Shown one piece after another: positions 25,473-34,291 of a stretch of DNA of 64,000 nt. This DNA is from JBBDWK01 sp040902885 (lineage in GTDB: Bacteria; Acidobacteriota; Terriglobia; Bryobacterales; Bryobacteraceae). The stretch's first letter is position 1, and each line of letters begins with the position of its first letter. The notes below the pieces were generated by a model. It was not told the DNA's origin and made no database searches. It saw only the letters and a program-made list of their open reading frames with translations. Location of the stretch: contig JBBDWK010000099.1 in assembly GCA_040902885.1 (NCBI GenBank), positions 1-64,000 of the forward strand, in the 5' to 3' direction. Position numbers and translations under genes: made by a program.

Positions 25473-28400
25473 TCACCAAATTAATTTCAGGCCGAATTGG
25501 ATCTGGCGCGGTGTGTTCCCCACGCTGGTGATCTGGCCAAACGTCGCGGAGTCAAGCCTGTCAACCGGCGCGCCGAATACTACTCGATTAAACGGGTTGC
25601 TAAATTCCGTACGGAACTGCAAAGTCAGTTTCTCAGTGAGCGCGGTATCTTTTACAACGGCGATCGCTTCGCTTAAGAAAGCCGGGCCTCGTAACCCAGT
25701 GAGATATCGCGCCGTGTTCCCGAACTGGCCTGGGGCTGGGTTCGCAAAGGCGTTCGGGTTGATCCACAAATCCCGATTGGGGTCGAATCTTCCTGGTCCG
25801 ACGGGAGCCCGCAGCGGGACGCCAGGCACCAAATCCGCGCGGAGAGTGCTGTTAAAGATACCCAGGGTGTTAATCGTTGCGATCGACAAGGGTAGCCCCG
25901 ATTGGTACGTGTAGATGCCCGACACCTTCCAGCCTCCCAGCAGTTTGTCGGCTACGGCGCTGGAATTGGCAAAGGCCTTCCCTCTGCCGAACGGCAGATC
26001 ATAGACCTGGCTTATGGAAAGAATCTGCGCCGGATTCGTGCCATCCAACGACCGCTCGTTGCGCCGGTCGTACGCGTTCTGATAGCCTACCCCCGTGCTC
26101 AGGACTCGGGTGTCACTGATCTGTTTCCCGTAGGTGTATGCCGCCGTGAAGCCGAATCCGCGAGACATTGTCTTCTGCACGAACAACTGGAAGGAGTGAT
26201 AGGTGGAGTTTCCGTAGCTGGCGACGCCCTCGGGAATGCTGTTGTATTGCGGAAACGGCCGCAAGGCCTGCGCGACCGTAGCGCGGCCTCCCCACAACCG
26301 GGAAAAACCGGGAAACGGCTCGGTGAACCCCGCTGCCTGGGCTCTCGCCGACGTGATGTGCGAAGTCAGCAGATCACGGCCTAAACCCGCAAAGGCGGAT
26401 GGATGGACCTGATTGCGATCCAATTCCGGTGTGAAAAGACGAGTACCTTTAGTGCCTACATAGGCGGCACGAATCGAGAGGGTGTTTCCCACCTGCCTCT
26501 CTATCGTGAAGTTCCACTGCTGCGAATAGGGCCAAGTCCCCGCCCGCGCGGGAACAAGAGTTGTAGCATTCTGGCCGTTCTGAACGTCCGGCACCAGCGT
26601 GGGCGGGCGGGGGAAGTTCTGGGGAAAACCGGTGTCCCAGTTGAAGGCCGGAGTGATCCCATTGTCGGCGGACGCGAACTGAGGAAAGGCATTGAAACCG
26701 TCAGCGCTCTGCAGGATCCCCTGGCGGTTGACAGCATGATAAAAGATGCCGTAACCGCCTCGGACGACCCAGCGCTCTTTAAAGTTGTACGCAAATCCGA
26801 ATCGGGGGGCGAAATCTCTAAAATTGTTGTTGCCCAACCGGTTGAAATCTCCGTTTGTGGCAAAAATATTCGCGCCTGGCAACCCTCCTGCCCCCGGGTT
26901 GGGCGTGGAAGGGTCCATGTAGGTGAGCCGATTGAGAGGGTCGGTGAACGTGGTCTGCAACTGCCATCTCAATCCCAGACTTAGGGTTAGATTAGGAGTC
27001 AATTTATAATCGTCGTTGACGAACGCCGCAAGATAGCTCCACCTCGACCCTAAGCTATTGGCAATATAAGTTGCATTGGCATTATTCACCTCCCCTAGCA
27101 TGAAGCTGGCAATGGATAACCCCGTCCCGGATACTCCGGGCTGCGCTGTCTCCAGCTGGGAAAAGTTGAACGTGCCGCCGGAATTGCTGCCAGGAATGGC
27201 GTTGTCCTGATGGCGATTAAACTCGCCGCCGAACTTCAGCGAGTGGCGGCCTCGGATCATGCTGACATTGTTCAGGATTCCCTCGGTATTATTGGAGTTT
27301 CGGTAGTCGGTGTTCTGTCCGAGCAATGCGAATCCTTGAGTGAAACGAGCATTGGGAAAGATATCTCCCTGCAAACCGGTGATTCCCAGCCGTTCCCCCC
27401 AGTTTCCTCCGCGAGAGAGGCTCCGGTTGTCATCGACTACCCAGTTCACATAGGCGACGAAGTGGTTCATGACCGTTGGAGAAACTGTCCAATCCTCAGC
27501 AAAGCGGAAGAAGCGGCTATTCAGGTTCTGTAAGTTATGCGACTCTGCCTCGCCTGTCACGCTGGGGCCGGCTCCCTTGATGGCGGGCCTATTGGTGAAA
27601 ATAAAACTGCCAAACATCTTGTGGTTACTGTTGATCTGATGATCAATCTTGAGGCTGAAATTGTCGTCATCCTGGACAGGACTGACCAGCGGCGAAACGT
27701 AGTTGTTGATGAGGCGGTCGGGAAAATGAGGCGCCGGCAGCAGAGCCGCCATGTTTCGGGAGACAGAGCTCAACCGGCTTTGTGGAATGAGATTGTTGTC
27801 AAACGGGGCTCGAATCGTCCTTCCTGTGACCGGATCGATCCGGTTTGACTGTGGATCGAAAATAGAACTCGGCCAGCGTCGAAAATCTCCTTGGAGAAAA
27901 TCCTGCCCTGGGATGCTAGACAGGTTGTTGAGCTGCCCACCCCGACGCCGGAAGAGGAAGAACGATCCAAAAACAAACGTTCGATTCCGGCCGTCGTACA
28001 CGCGGGGAATATAGACAGGTCCGCCTAGAGTGGCGCCAAACTCATTCAGCCGTGTGGCTGCCTTCTCCGAACCGAAAAAACCTCGCGCATCCAGCTTCTC
28101 ATTCCGTAGAAATTCAAACATAGTGCCATGAAAGGCGTTGGTTCCGCTTTTCAGAGTAAAGCTGGTGACGCCGCTCAAGGCATGGCCGTATTCCGCCGAA
28201 TAGTTTCCGGTAATCAATTTGAATTCTTCGATCGCGTCGACGGACGGGTTGTACTGTTTGTCGTTGGCTGGGGTGACGCTCAAGGCGGCGCCATCGTAAT
28301 ACACGGCATCCGTAAAGGCGCTGCCTCCCGCGATATGCTTTTGCCAGGTGTCGTTGGTCGCCACGCCAGGGTGCAGCCGAATGAATTCCGAGGCATTACG

Positions 28401-28865
28401 AATGTCGCCGCCGAGACTGAGCGGCAGCTCCAGGAATCTCTCCGTGTTGATGACCGTTCCTACTTCGGCGCTTTCCGACTGCAGCAGCGGATTCGAAGCC
28501 ACCACGCTGACCGACTCGGTGGTGCTGCCGACTTCCAGGGTGATGTTCAGCCGCGTCGTCGAGCCGACTTGAACGCGGACACCCGTGGTGTTGAAGGCCT
28601 TGAAGCTCGACACCGATGCCGAGACGGTGTAGAGCCCAATGGGCAGGACCGGGATTGTGTAGTTGCCCTCCGGCGAGGAAACTGTGGTGCTAACGATCGA
28701 GGTAGCCTCGTTCCGTGCGGTGATCTCCACATTGGGGATGACCGCGTTCGAAGTATCCATGACCGTGCCCGTGATGCTGCCGCGATTGATCTGAGCCATG
28801 GCAACAGCCGCGGCTACGGTGAGAGACATTAGAAAACAGAAGCAAAACCTTGTGGTTGTAGACAT
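25473..28865 (-). CDS. Oar-like TonB-dependent receptor with carboxypeptidase-regulatory-like domain
   Basis: 1130 residues. A signal peptide ends near 'AAAVAMAQ'. The CarboxypepD_reg-like domain (residues ~25-110) has 'GSITGTVMDTSNAVIPNVEI' and 'VLPIGLYTVSASVSSFK'. A plug follows ('GHALSGVTSFTLKSGTNAFH'), then a large barrel ending in 'GLKLIW' with a C-terminal aromatic. It is the first gene of a minus-strand pair with the tandem hydrolase 31 bp downstream, suggesting an uptake plus processing unit. It is divergent from the LysR gene across a 254-bp gap, so LysR may control it. The ligand is unknown. Confidence 0.9.
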   Translation of the reverse strand: MSTTTRFCFCFLMSLTVAAAVAMAQINRGSITGTVMDTSNAVIPNVEITARNEATSIVSTTVSSPEGNYTIPVLPIGLYTVSASVSSFKAFNTTGVRVQVGSTTRLNITLEVGSTTESVSVVASNPLLQSESAEVGTVINTERFLELPLSLGGDIRNASEFIRLHPGVATNDTWQKHIAGGSAFTDAVYYDGAALSVTPANDKQYNPSVDAIEEFKLITGNYSAEYGHALSGVTSFTLKSGTNAFHGTMFEFLRNEKLDARGFFGSEKAATRLNEFGATLGGPVYIPRVYDGRNRTFVFGSFFLFRRRGGQLNNLSSIPGQDFLQGDFRRWPSSIFDPQSNRIDPVTGRTIRAPFDNNLIPQSRLSSVSRNMAALLPAPHFPDRLINNYVSPLVSPVQDDDNFSLKIDHQINSNHKMFGSFIFTNRPAIKGAGPSVTGEAESHNLQNLNSRFFRFAEDWTVSPTVMNHFVAYVNWVVDDNRSLSRGGNWGERLGITGLQGDIFPNARFTQGFALLGQNTDYRNSNNTEGILNNVSMIRGRHSLKFGGEFNRHQDNAIPGSNSGGTFNFSQLETAQPGVSGTGLSIASFMLGEVNNANATYIANSLGSRWSYLAAFVNDDYKLTPNLTLSLGLRWQLQTTFTDPLNRLTYMDPSTPNPGAGGLPGANIFATNGDFNRLGNNNFRDFAPRFGFAYNFKERWVVRGGYGIFYHAVNRQGILQSADGFNAFPQFASADNGITPAFNWDTGFPQNFPRPPTLVPDVQNGQNATTLVPARAGTWPYSQQWNFTIERQVGNTLSIRAAYVGTKGTRLFTPELDRNQVHPSAFAGLGRDLLTSHITSARAQAAGFTEPFPGFSRLWGGRATVAQALRPFPQYNSIPEGVASYGNSTYHSFQLFVQKTMSRGFGFTAAYTYGKQISDTRVLSTGVGYQNAYDRRNERSLDGTNPAQILSISQVYDLPFGRGKAFANSSAVADKLLGGWKVSGIYTYQSGLPLSIATINTLGIFNSTLRADLVPGVPLRAPVGPGRFDPNRDLWINPNAFANPAPGQFGNTARYLTGLRGPAFLSEAIAVVKDTALTEKLTLQFRTEFSNPFNRVVFGAPVDRLDSATFGQITSVGNTPRQIQFGLKLIW

Positions 28866-29119
28866 TTCGCCCCCTCTAAATACTCAGTGCTCGCTACGCG
28901 GAGATCGCAATATTAAGATTGTGGCCCGACTATACACTGGACTGAAGATGAAAATCCATCACTTTTTTCAATTGCGCGATCGGACTTTAAGGTTGATAAA
29001 AAAGAAGACAGGCCCTCCCGCGCGGTGCCGGCTGGAGCGGCCTTCGGCCCGAAAATCCGTGCGGAGCGGCGCAGGTGTATACTGTGGTCGCGCTAGGCTC
29101 AACTGGGGTTCTGAGGAAA

Positions 29120-30052
29120 ATGTTTGACGTCAACTGGAATGCGGTCTATGGGTTCTGGTTGGTGGCCGAGCATGGCTCATTCGCCGCCGCCGCCCGAGCC
29201 CTTCCTCGGGGCTCCGTCCAGGCCTTGCACAGGCGAATTCAGAAGCTGGAGTCCAATGAGAGCTTGGATATTAAAGTTTTTCGCTCACTGGGATCAAAGG
29301 GAGTGGAACTCACGGAAGCAGGCCGGCGCTTGTACGAGCTCGTCGACCCGGTGTTCCGGTTTTTCGACCCGCTCTCCGCTGAGCTTCGCAAGGACGACTC
29401 CGGGACGGTATCCATTGCGATGTCGGACTTCGCATCGTACAACTATGCCGACCAACTTTTGAAGTGTTTCAAAGGGGCGTTTCCCAAAGTCTCAATCAGG
29501 GCTCAAGAGCGCAACAGGGCGGAAGTGCTCGATCTCGTGGAGCATGGTCACGTCGATTTCGGCCTCTGTTCCCCAACGCGTGGTCGTAGTTTTCTGCGAA
29601 CGGCGGGAAACGTGGCTGTCCGGTACGAACTCCTTGCCCCTCGGCATCATCCCTTGAGCCGCGGGATTATCACGTGGAAGGACGTCTTGAAGGAGCCCCT
29701 CATCCTCATTGAGCGAAATAGCTTCCTGCGGCAGGCCTTTGAGCAGCTCCTGCGGCGGAGACACCTGCTTCCGAAGCTTAAAATTGCAGCGGAAGTCACG
29801 ACGTCGCCCTTGGCGGTGAAAGCATTGGAAGCGGGGTTAGGGGTGGCGCTCGTGCCGGTCGGTCCCCGGCTTGCCCGGGAGATTGAGGGAATCTCCAGGA
29901 TTGAGCCGCCGCCCGGTCTGCCTAAAGTCAGCCTTAGTGTTCTATACCGGGGAGATCGTTACATGCCCAAGTACGTGAAAGCATGCATGGGGATCGCGAC
30001 CAAAGTGATAAACGATCAGGGCCTGCCACCTAACTGTTTAACAGCATCTTGA
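29120..30052 (+). CDS. LysR-family transcriptional regulator
   Basis: 310 residues from the ATG at 29120 (upstream CTGAGGA); the frame is open a little farther. The N-terminal winged helix reads 'WNAVYGFWLVAEHGSFAAAARAL' and 'GSVQALHRRIQKLES', followed by 'GVELTEAGRRLYELV', the usual LysR pattern. The effector domain starts near residue 95 ('SGTVSIAMSDF') and has 'VDFGLCSPTRG' and 'ALEAGLGVALVPVG'. It is divergent from the TonB receptor gene and probably regulates it. Its 3' end overlaps the 3' end of the convergent protease gene by 23 bp. Confidence 0.87.
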   Translation: MFDVNWNAVYGFWLVAEHGSFAAAARALPRGSVQALHRRIQKLESNESLDIKVFRSLGSKGVELTEAGRRLYELVDPVFRFFDPLSAELRKDDSGTVSIAMSDFASYNYADQLLKCFKGAFPKVSIRAQERNRAEVLDLVEHGHVDFGLCSPTRGRSFLRTAGNVAVRYELLAPRHHPLSRGIITWKDVLKEPLILIERNSFLRQAFEQLLRRRHLLPKLKIAAEVTTSPLAVKALEAGLGVALVPVGPRLAREIEGISRIEPPPGLPKVSLSVLYRGDRYMPKYVKACMGIATKVINDQGLPPNCLTAS

Positions 30053-32477
30053 TGAGGTTCGGCATGCCGCGGCCCTGAATGTGCGGGTCCCGTTTCAGGT
30101 CCGTGCAGTTCTCCAGCAGAATCTGCTTCACCCGATCCGGATACCCGATGAACTCCCGTCTGAGGGAGAGGAATGCGGCCAGCATGCCCGAAACGTGGGG
30201 TGTGGCCATGCTGGTTCCGCTCATCTCGATGTACAGGTCTTTCACCACCCATTTGTCGGGTTTAGCCGTGGTGTTCCAGTCGTAGTGCGCGGAGAGGATC
30301 TGCTCGCCGGGCGCCACAAGGTCGGGTTTCCGCCGGCCGTCCGCCGTCGGCCCCCGGGACGAGAAGAACGAGACGCCGAACGTGTGCGGATTGGTCTTGT
30401 GTATCGAGCCGATCCCGATCGCTTCTTCCAGGTTGGCTGGATCGCCGATCGTCAGGTCCATGTTCGCGGGCACTTCTCCTCCGGTGGCCGACTGCAACAC
30501 TTCATAGCCCTCGTTCCCCGCGGCCAGGCATACCAGCACCCCCTGCTGCCACAATCGCCGCAGCTCCTGGCATAAGGGCGTGTGGCCGCAGTTGTAGGCG
30601 CTCGGATCGAACCTGCCGCCGAGGCTCAGGTTCACGCCGTGAATTACCAGCTTGCCGGCCTTTTCATTCAGTTCCGCAATGTGATCGAGAGCCTTGATGA
30701 TGTACGCGTCGCGTCCCGCGCCGTCGTCTTTTAGCACCTTGAAGCCGTAGAGCTTCGCCTCCGGAGCCATGCCCGCAAAGAGGCGCACCGGTCCATTCCG
30801 TTCGAACTGCACCTTGAGGCACCCGGCAATGATGCCCGCGACGTGCGTCCCGTGGCCGTTTTTGTCGAGCTGCTCCCACTCCGGCGACCCTGGTTTGCAG
30901 GCGGCGGCGGCACCGGCGCGAGTGCAGTCCCACTGCGTCTGAACGTTCGCGAATTGTTCGAAGTGCGGGTGATTGCCCCGGATGCCGGTATCGAGTACGG
31001 CCCAGCCGATGTCGTTTCCCACGGCGGAGTAGCCCGCGTTTGCCGGTCTTGCCTGAACGGTGTTCGTGGAATCGCAGATGAGCGCGCGTTTGCTTGCGTT
31101 GCGCCACAAACGCTCAATCCGCAAATCGCGGAACTGGGTTCTCAGCGTCTCAAGCTCGCCCCGTGTGAGACGGGCGGCGATGAACCGCTTCATCGCATCC
31201 AGGGCCACATCGGTATCGTCTCCGCCGGAAGCGGCTGCCAGTTGCCGGATCGCGGTGGTGAGGCGTTCCCGAATCTCATCGAGCGATCCCTGTCCGGGCG
31301 ATTCCGCCTTCACGAGCTGAATTAGAACCTCGTGACGCTGTGTCTTGGGTCCGTCCTCCAGGTCGTTGGCGAGATCCTTGATGATGATGGCGCGGCCCGT
31401 GGCTTGCGAGAAGGCATTGCCGGCCGTTCGGCGCACGGCTTCTTGCACGGGCGAGGATGACAGGTACCCGGTGCCGGAGTGCGGATGGCGCGGAGAGTCG
31501 GGATTCCAGACCCGGAAGTCTTCCACGGCTACGCCGCCGGCCGCTTCGTAGTCGTCGTGGAGGTCCTGATCCACGGCTACCGGGTCCAGCCGGTCGGATA
31601 CATTCACCCAGCGCGAGACGCACGTCGGCGTATGCAGCTTGCCGTTTCCCATCCATTTCCGAAGCTGGTCTTTCACCTCCGTCAGGCCGAGCGGCGACCC
31701 GATGGTGACGAACAGCCGCACATCGCACTGCTGCTTGGTGAGCTCGCGCAGCACGTCGTATGCGATCATCGACCCCTGGCTGTGCGCGACCACGATAAAG
31801 GGCCCGCCGCCGGGCTCCAGCCGGTCAATCAGGCTCTGCTTCATCTGCCGTCTCCGGGCGGGGATGAACAGGAAGTCGTTCACATCCCGGAGGAAGGCCC
31901 GCGTGATCTTCTGCGTGATGATGCGGCGCAGGAATGCCGGCAGCGGGAGGATCTTCGCGCGGACATCGGCCGCATAGACGGCCCCCGGATCCACGCTCGC
32001 GCGCGCGATCATCTTGTCCGCGATATTGCGGAGCTGTCTCCTCCGCTCCTTGTCCCGAGTCAGAGCATCGATCTCCGATTCGAGCGCGGCCTGCTCGCCC
32101 AGGTTTTCCCGGTCGGCGAGCGCGCGCACGGCCCGGGTGGAGATTTCGTCGTCGTCCACGACGACGCTGTCGCTGTCGGCACAGGTCTCGTCCGAGGGTG
32201 TCGGGTAATACTCGGGATTCACCCAGTACGCCATCCGGCTGCGGTCGCCCAGTTGGACGCCGAACAGCGCCTTATCCCACTGGCACTTCAGGACGGACGC
32301 CGCCGGCTTGTTCCCAATTCCGTGGATGTATACGACGGTCTGCACTTCCGGGGGCGCTCCCGCGGAAACGGTGAGGGATTCCTTGGATTCGCTCTTTACG
32401 GTTTGGAAAGAGACGATTTCCTCTTTCGGCGCCTGCCGGGTTTTAGCCCCTTTGCGTCCGCCCTTTTTGGTTGCCAT
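30030..32477 (-). CDS. alpha/beta-hydrolase and subtilisin (S8) fusion protein
   Basis: 815 residues if started at 'MATKKGGRKGAKTR' (32477, GGAGGAG upstream); the frame extends to 32552. The N-terminus is Lys-rich with no signal peptide. Residues ~45-300 look like an alpha/beta hydrolase: 'TVVYIHGIGNKP' at the oxyanion strand and the nucleophile elbow 'FIVVAHSQGSMIAYDVL' (Ser near 229). Residues ~470-800 are a complete subtilase domain with Asp ('AVLDTGIRGNHPHF', ~492), His ('NGHGTHVAGII', ~542) and Ser ('SGTSMATPHVSGM', ~754). The fusion is unusual, and the lack of a signal peptide suggests an intracellular enzyme or effector. It lies 25 bp after the enolase-superfamily gene; its function there is unclear. 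Confidence 0.8.
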   Translation of the reverse strand: MATKKGGRKGAKTRQAPKEEIVSFQTVKSESKESLTVSAGAPPEVQTVVYIHGIGNKPAASVLKCQWDKALFGVQLGDRSRMAYWVNPEYYPTPSDETCADSDSVVVDDDEISTRAVRALADRENLGEQAALESEIDALTRDKERRRQLRNIADKMIARASVDPGAVYAADVRAKILPLPAFLRRIITQKITRAFLRDVNDFLFIPARRRQMKQSLIDRLEPGGGPFIVVAHSQGSMIAYDVLRELTKQQCDVRLFVTIGSPLGLTEVKDQLRKWMGNGKLHTPTCVSRWVNVSDRLDPVAVDQDLHDDYEAAGGVAVEDFRVWNPDSPRHPHSGTGYLSSSPVQEAVRRTAGNAFSQATGRAIIIKDLANDLEDGPKTQRHEVLIQLVKAESPGQGSLDEIRERLTTAIRQLAAASGGDDTDVALDAMKRFIAARLTRGELETLRTQFRDLRIERLWRNASKRALICDSTNTVQARPANAGYSAVGNDIGWAVLDTGIRGNHPHFEQFANVQTQWDCTRAGAAAACKPGSPEWEQLDKNGHGTHVAGIIAGCLKVQFERNGPVRLFAGMAPEAKLYGFKVLKDDGAGRDAYIIKALDHIAELNEKAGKLVIHGVNLSLGGRFDPSAYNCGHTPLCQELRRLWQQGVLVCLAAGNEGYEVLQSATGGEVPANMDLTIGDPANLEEAIGIGSIHKTNPHTFGVSFFSSRGPTADGRRKPDLVAPGEQILSAHYDWNTTAKPDKWVVKDLYIEMSGTSMATPHVSGMLAAFLSLRREFIGYPDRVKQILLENCTDLKRDPHIQGRGMPNLIKMLLNS

Positions 32478-32502
32478 CGAAAGCCTTTCTCCTCCGCGCC
32501 CT

Positions 32503-33690
32503 CTAACGGGCGGCGGCTCGTGCCAGCTCCGCTTCCACGATCTCCACGCCAAGGCCCGGGCCTTGCGGCACCAGGTAGCTGGCGTCCTTCAATTCCAGGG
32601 GGTCCTGTAGAAACCGATTGGCCACGTCCAATACCAACGGATTGTACTCTGTCAGACGGCATTCGGGAACCGCCGCCGCGAAATGCAGCGCCGCGGCCAC
32701 CTGAGGACCGAACGCGACGCTGATGTGAGGCACTACGTCAATTCCGTGGCCGGCCGCCTCCGCCGCAATGCGTAGTCCTTCCGTGATGCCGCAGCGCCCC
32801 AGATCGGGCTGCACGATCGCCATGGCGCGCTCGCGAAAAAACGGCGCAAGCTCGAAGGTGGTCCGGTAACTCTCACCAATGGCGACGGGAGTCCGAATGG
32901 CTCGCGCCAGCGCCGCATGCGCGGCCGGATCTTCCGGCGGTAAGGGAGCTTCCAGCCAGAGAGCGTTGCGCGCGTCGAGTTCCCGGCCCCAACCAATCAT
33001 GTCTGTTGGCGTAAAGCGCCAGAGCGCATCCACCGCCACCCGGCCCTCGCCCCCCAGCGTGGAAAGCACGTCGTCCAGAGCGGGGAGTAGGGTTTCGGGA
33101 CCGCTGTCGAAGAACAGTTTGAAGGCTGTGTAGCCTCGGCCGAGCCACGTTTTCGCCGCCTCCCGACGCTTCTCGCCGCTCGAATTCGGCAGGCCGCTGA
33201 TATAAGCCGGGATGCGGGTCTTCGCGCCGTCCGGGGCTAGCAGGCGGCACACTGGCTTCCCGGCCATCTTTCCCGCGAGGTCCCACAGCGCCATGTCCAC
33301 GGCGCTGATGGCGTCCAGCATGAAGCCGCCAGTCTGGCCGCGCACGCGCATGGTGGAGTACATGCGCTGCCAGAAGCCCCGCACCCCTTCCACCGTCCCA
33401 TCGAAGTCCGCATCCAGCACGACCGGCCGCAGAAGATGATCGACGATGGAGCAGGCCACTTCGGGCGCCAGCGGCGCCTGCGCCTCCCCCCACCCGGTCA
33501 GTCCGGAATCCGTGGTCAGCTTCACCAGGGCGGTCTCGAAATTTACCGAGTACAGACACGGGTATGCCTCCGACCAGCGGTATGGCGAGGCTGAGCGCCG
33601 GAGCGTGGTGGGAGAGCCCGCGGTGCCCGTGGCGGATGCCAGATCGCGCGGCAAACGGACCGGTATCGCTTCCATCGACGTGATTTTCAC
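32503..33690 (-). CDS. mandelate racemase / muconate lactonizing enzyme family (enolase superfamily)
   Basis: 395 residues from a GTG start (encoding MKITSMEAIPVRLP). The N-terminal capping domain is followed by the barrel with the metal ligands Asp ('RVAVDALWRF'), Glu ('LWLEAPLPPED') and Glu ('VAIGESYRT'). 'GYTAFKLFFDSG' lies at the base-lysine strand, where KxK is usual, but here the second position is Phe. 'GIDVVPHISVAFG' provides the late His. It probably dehydrates or epimerises a sugar acid or related acid; the substrate is unknown. The altered KxK hints at one-base chemistry. The first bases and upstream region are copied at 34230-34276. Confidence 0.85.
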   Translation of the reverse strand: MKITSMEAIPVRLPRDLASATGTAGSPTTLRRSASPYRWSEAYPCLYSVNFETALVKLTTDSGLTGWGEAQAPLAPEVACSIVDHLLRPVVLDADFDGTVEGVRGFWQRMYSTMRVRGQTGGFMLDAISAVDMALWDLAGKMAGKPVCRLLAPDGAKTRIPAYISGLPNSSGEKRREAAKTWLGRGYTAFKLFFDSGPETLLPALDDVLSTLGGEGRVAVDALWRFTPTDMIGWGRELDARNALWLEAPLPPEDPAAHAALARAIRTPVAIGESYRTTFELAPFFRERAMAIVQPDLGRCGITEGLRIAAEAAGHGIDVVPHISVAFGPQVAAALHFAAAVPECRLTEYNPLVLDVANRFLQDPLELKDASYLVPQGPGLGVEIVEAELARAAAR

Positions 33691-33710
33691 AATCCTGATA
33701 TTTTGACATC
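33664..33710 (+). repeat. 47-bp direct repeat, copy 1 (5' end of the enolase-superfamily gene)
   Basis: Covers the start codon region and upstream sequence of the minus-strand gene that ends at 33690. It matches 34230-34276 with one mismatch. The two copies flank the VapB/VapC module. Confidence 0.85.
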
Positions 33711-33750
33711 ACCTGGACGGGCTGCCGCGGCCGAGGCAGGAAGAGCCATA

Positions 33751-34053
33751 ATGGAAACGATGGCTACTATCCACATGAGCGAAGCGGAGGTGGCTCGCGA
33801 TCTCCACGCTGTGCTAGCCAAGGTGCAGCAGGGCGTCGAGGTCGTCATCGAGCAGGATCACCGGCCCGTGGCGGTGCTGAAGCCATCGGAGCCGCCACGC
33901 CCAGGCCGCAAACTGAGCGAGTGCATCGCCTTGGCGAAGGCTTACGAAGAGAAGCTCGGCTATGCGCCTATCCCGGACGAGGACTTCGCTAAAGACGTGC
34001 AGGCCGGCATCGACGCGCGCCGCGACTCGTTCGAGCCGCCCGCATGGGACTAG
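33751..34053 (+). CDS. type II antitoxin, Phd/YefM-VapB-like
   Basis: 100 residues from ATG 33751 (AGGAAG 8 bp upstream); an ATG three codons later is also possible. 'HMSEAEVARDLHAVLAKVQQGVEVVIEQDHRPVAVLK' is typical of the Phd/YefM-type DNA-binding antitoxins paired with PIN toxins. The C-terminal half ('DEDFAKDVQAGIDARRD') is the toxin-binding tail. It overlaps the start of the truncated PIN toxin by 10 bp, as in functional modules. With its toxin broken it may persist only as a regulator or remnant. Confidence 0.8.
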   Translation: METMATIHMSEAEVARDLHAVLAKVQQGVEVVIEQDHRPVAVLKPSEPPRPGRKLSECIALAKAYEEKLGYAPIPDEDFAKDVQAGIDARRDSFEPPAWD

Positions 34054-34190
34054 TCCTCGACTCCAGCGTGCTGATCGCGGCGGAGCGGGAGAAGCGGCCC
34101 GTTAGCCAACTTCTGTTCTCGCTCGAAACCGATTACGCCGAGACTGAGTTCCTTCTCTCTTCGATTAGTGTCATGGTGATGTCGCTTTAG
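34044..34190 (+). pseudogene. vapC: truncated PIN-domain toxin (VapC-type)
   Basis: 48 codons from an ATG inside the antitoxin stop. 'GLVLDSSVLIAAERE' carries the first PIN acidic residue, and 'FLLSSISVM' is where the second acidic residue (Glu) should follow. The frame then reads 'VMSL' and stops. The remaining ~80 residues with the other catalytic acids are missing. The break lies about 40 bp before the second copy of the 47-bp repeat, so a recombination event probably deleted the toxin's 3' end. Confidence 0.75.
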
Positions 34191-34229
34191 CCGCCCTTTT
34201 CCTCCCCCTCCACAGTACGCATCGTCGTG

Positions 34230-34276
34230 TATCGCTTCCATCGACGTGATTTTCACAATCCTGATATATTGACATC
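34230..34276 (+). repeat. 47-bp direct repeat, copy 2
   Basis: 46 of 47 positions match 33664-33710. On the minus strand it would begin a short frame with the same first nine residues (MKITSMEAI) as the enolase-superfamily enzyme, then diverges. It is a detached copy of that gene's start region. Confidence 0.85.
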
Positions 34277-34291
34277 CTTAGGTACTTATCG

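Noticed and set aside
34050..34256. Minus-strand frame starting with the same nine residues as the enolase-superfamily enzyme
   Set aside because: Only the copied 47-bp repeat gives the likeness; the rest is not protein-like.
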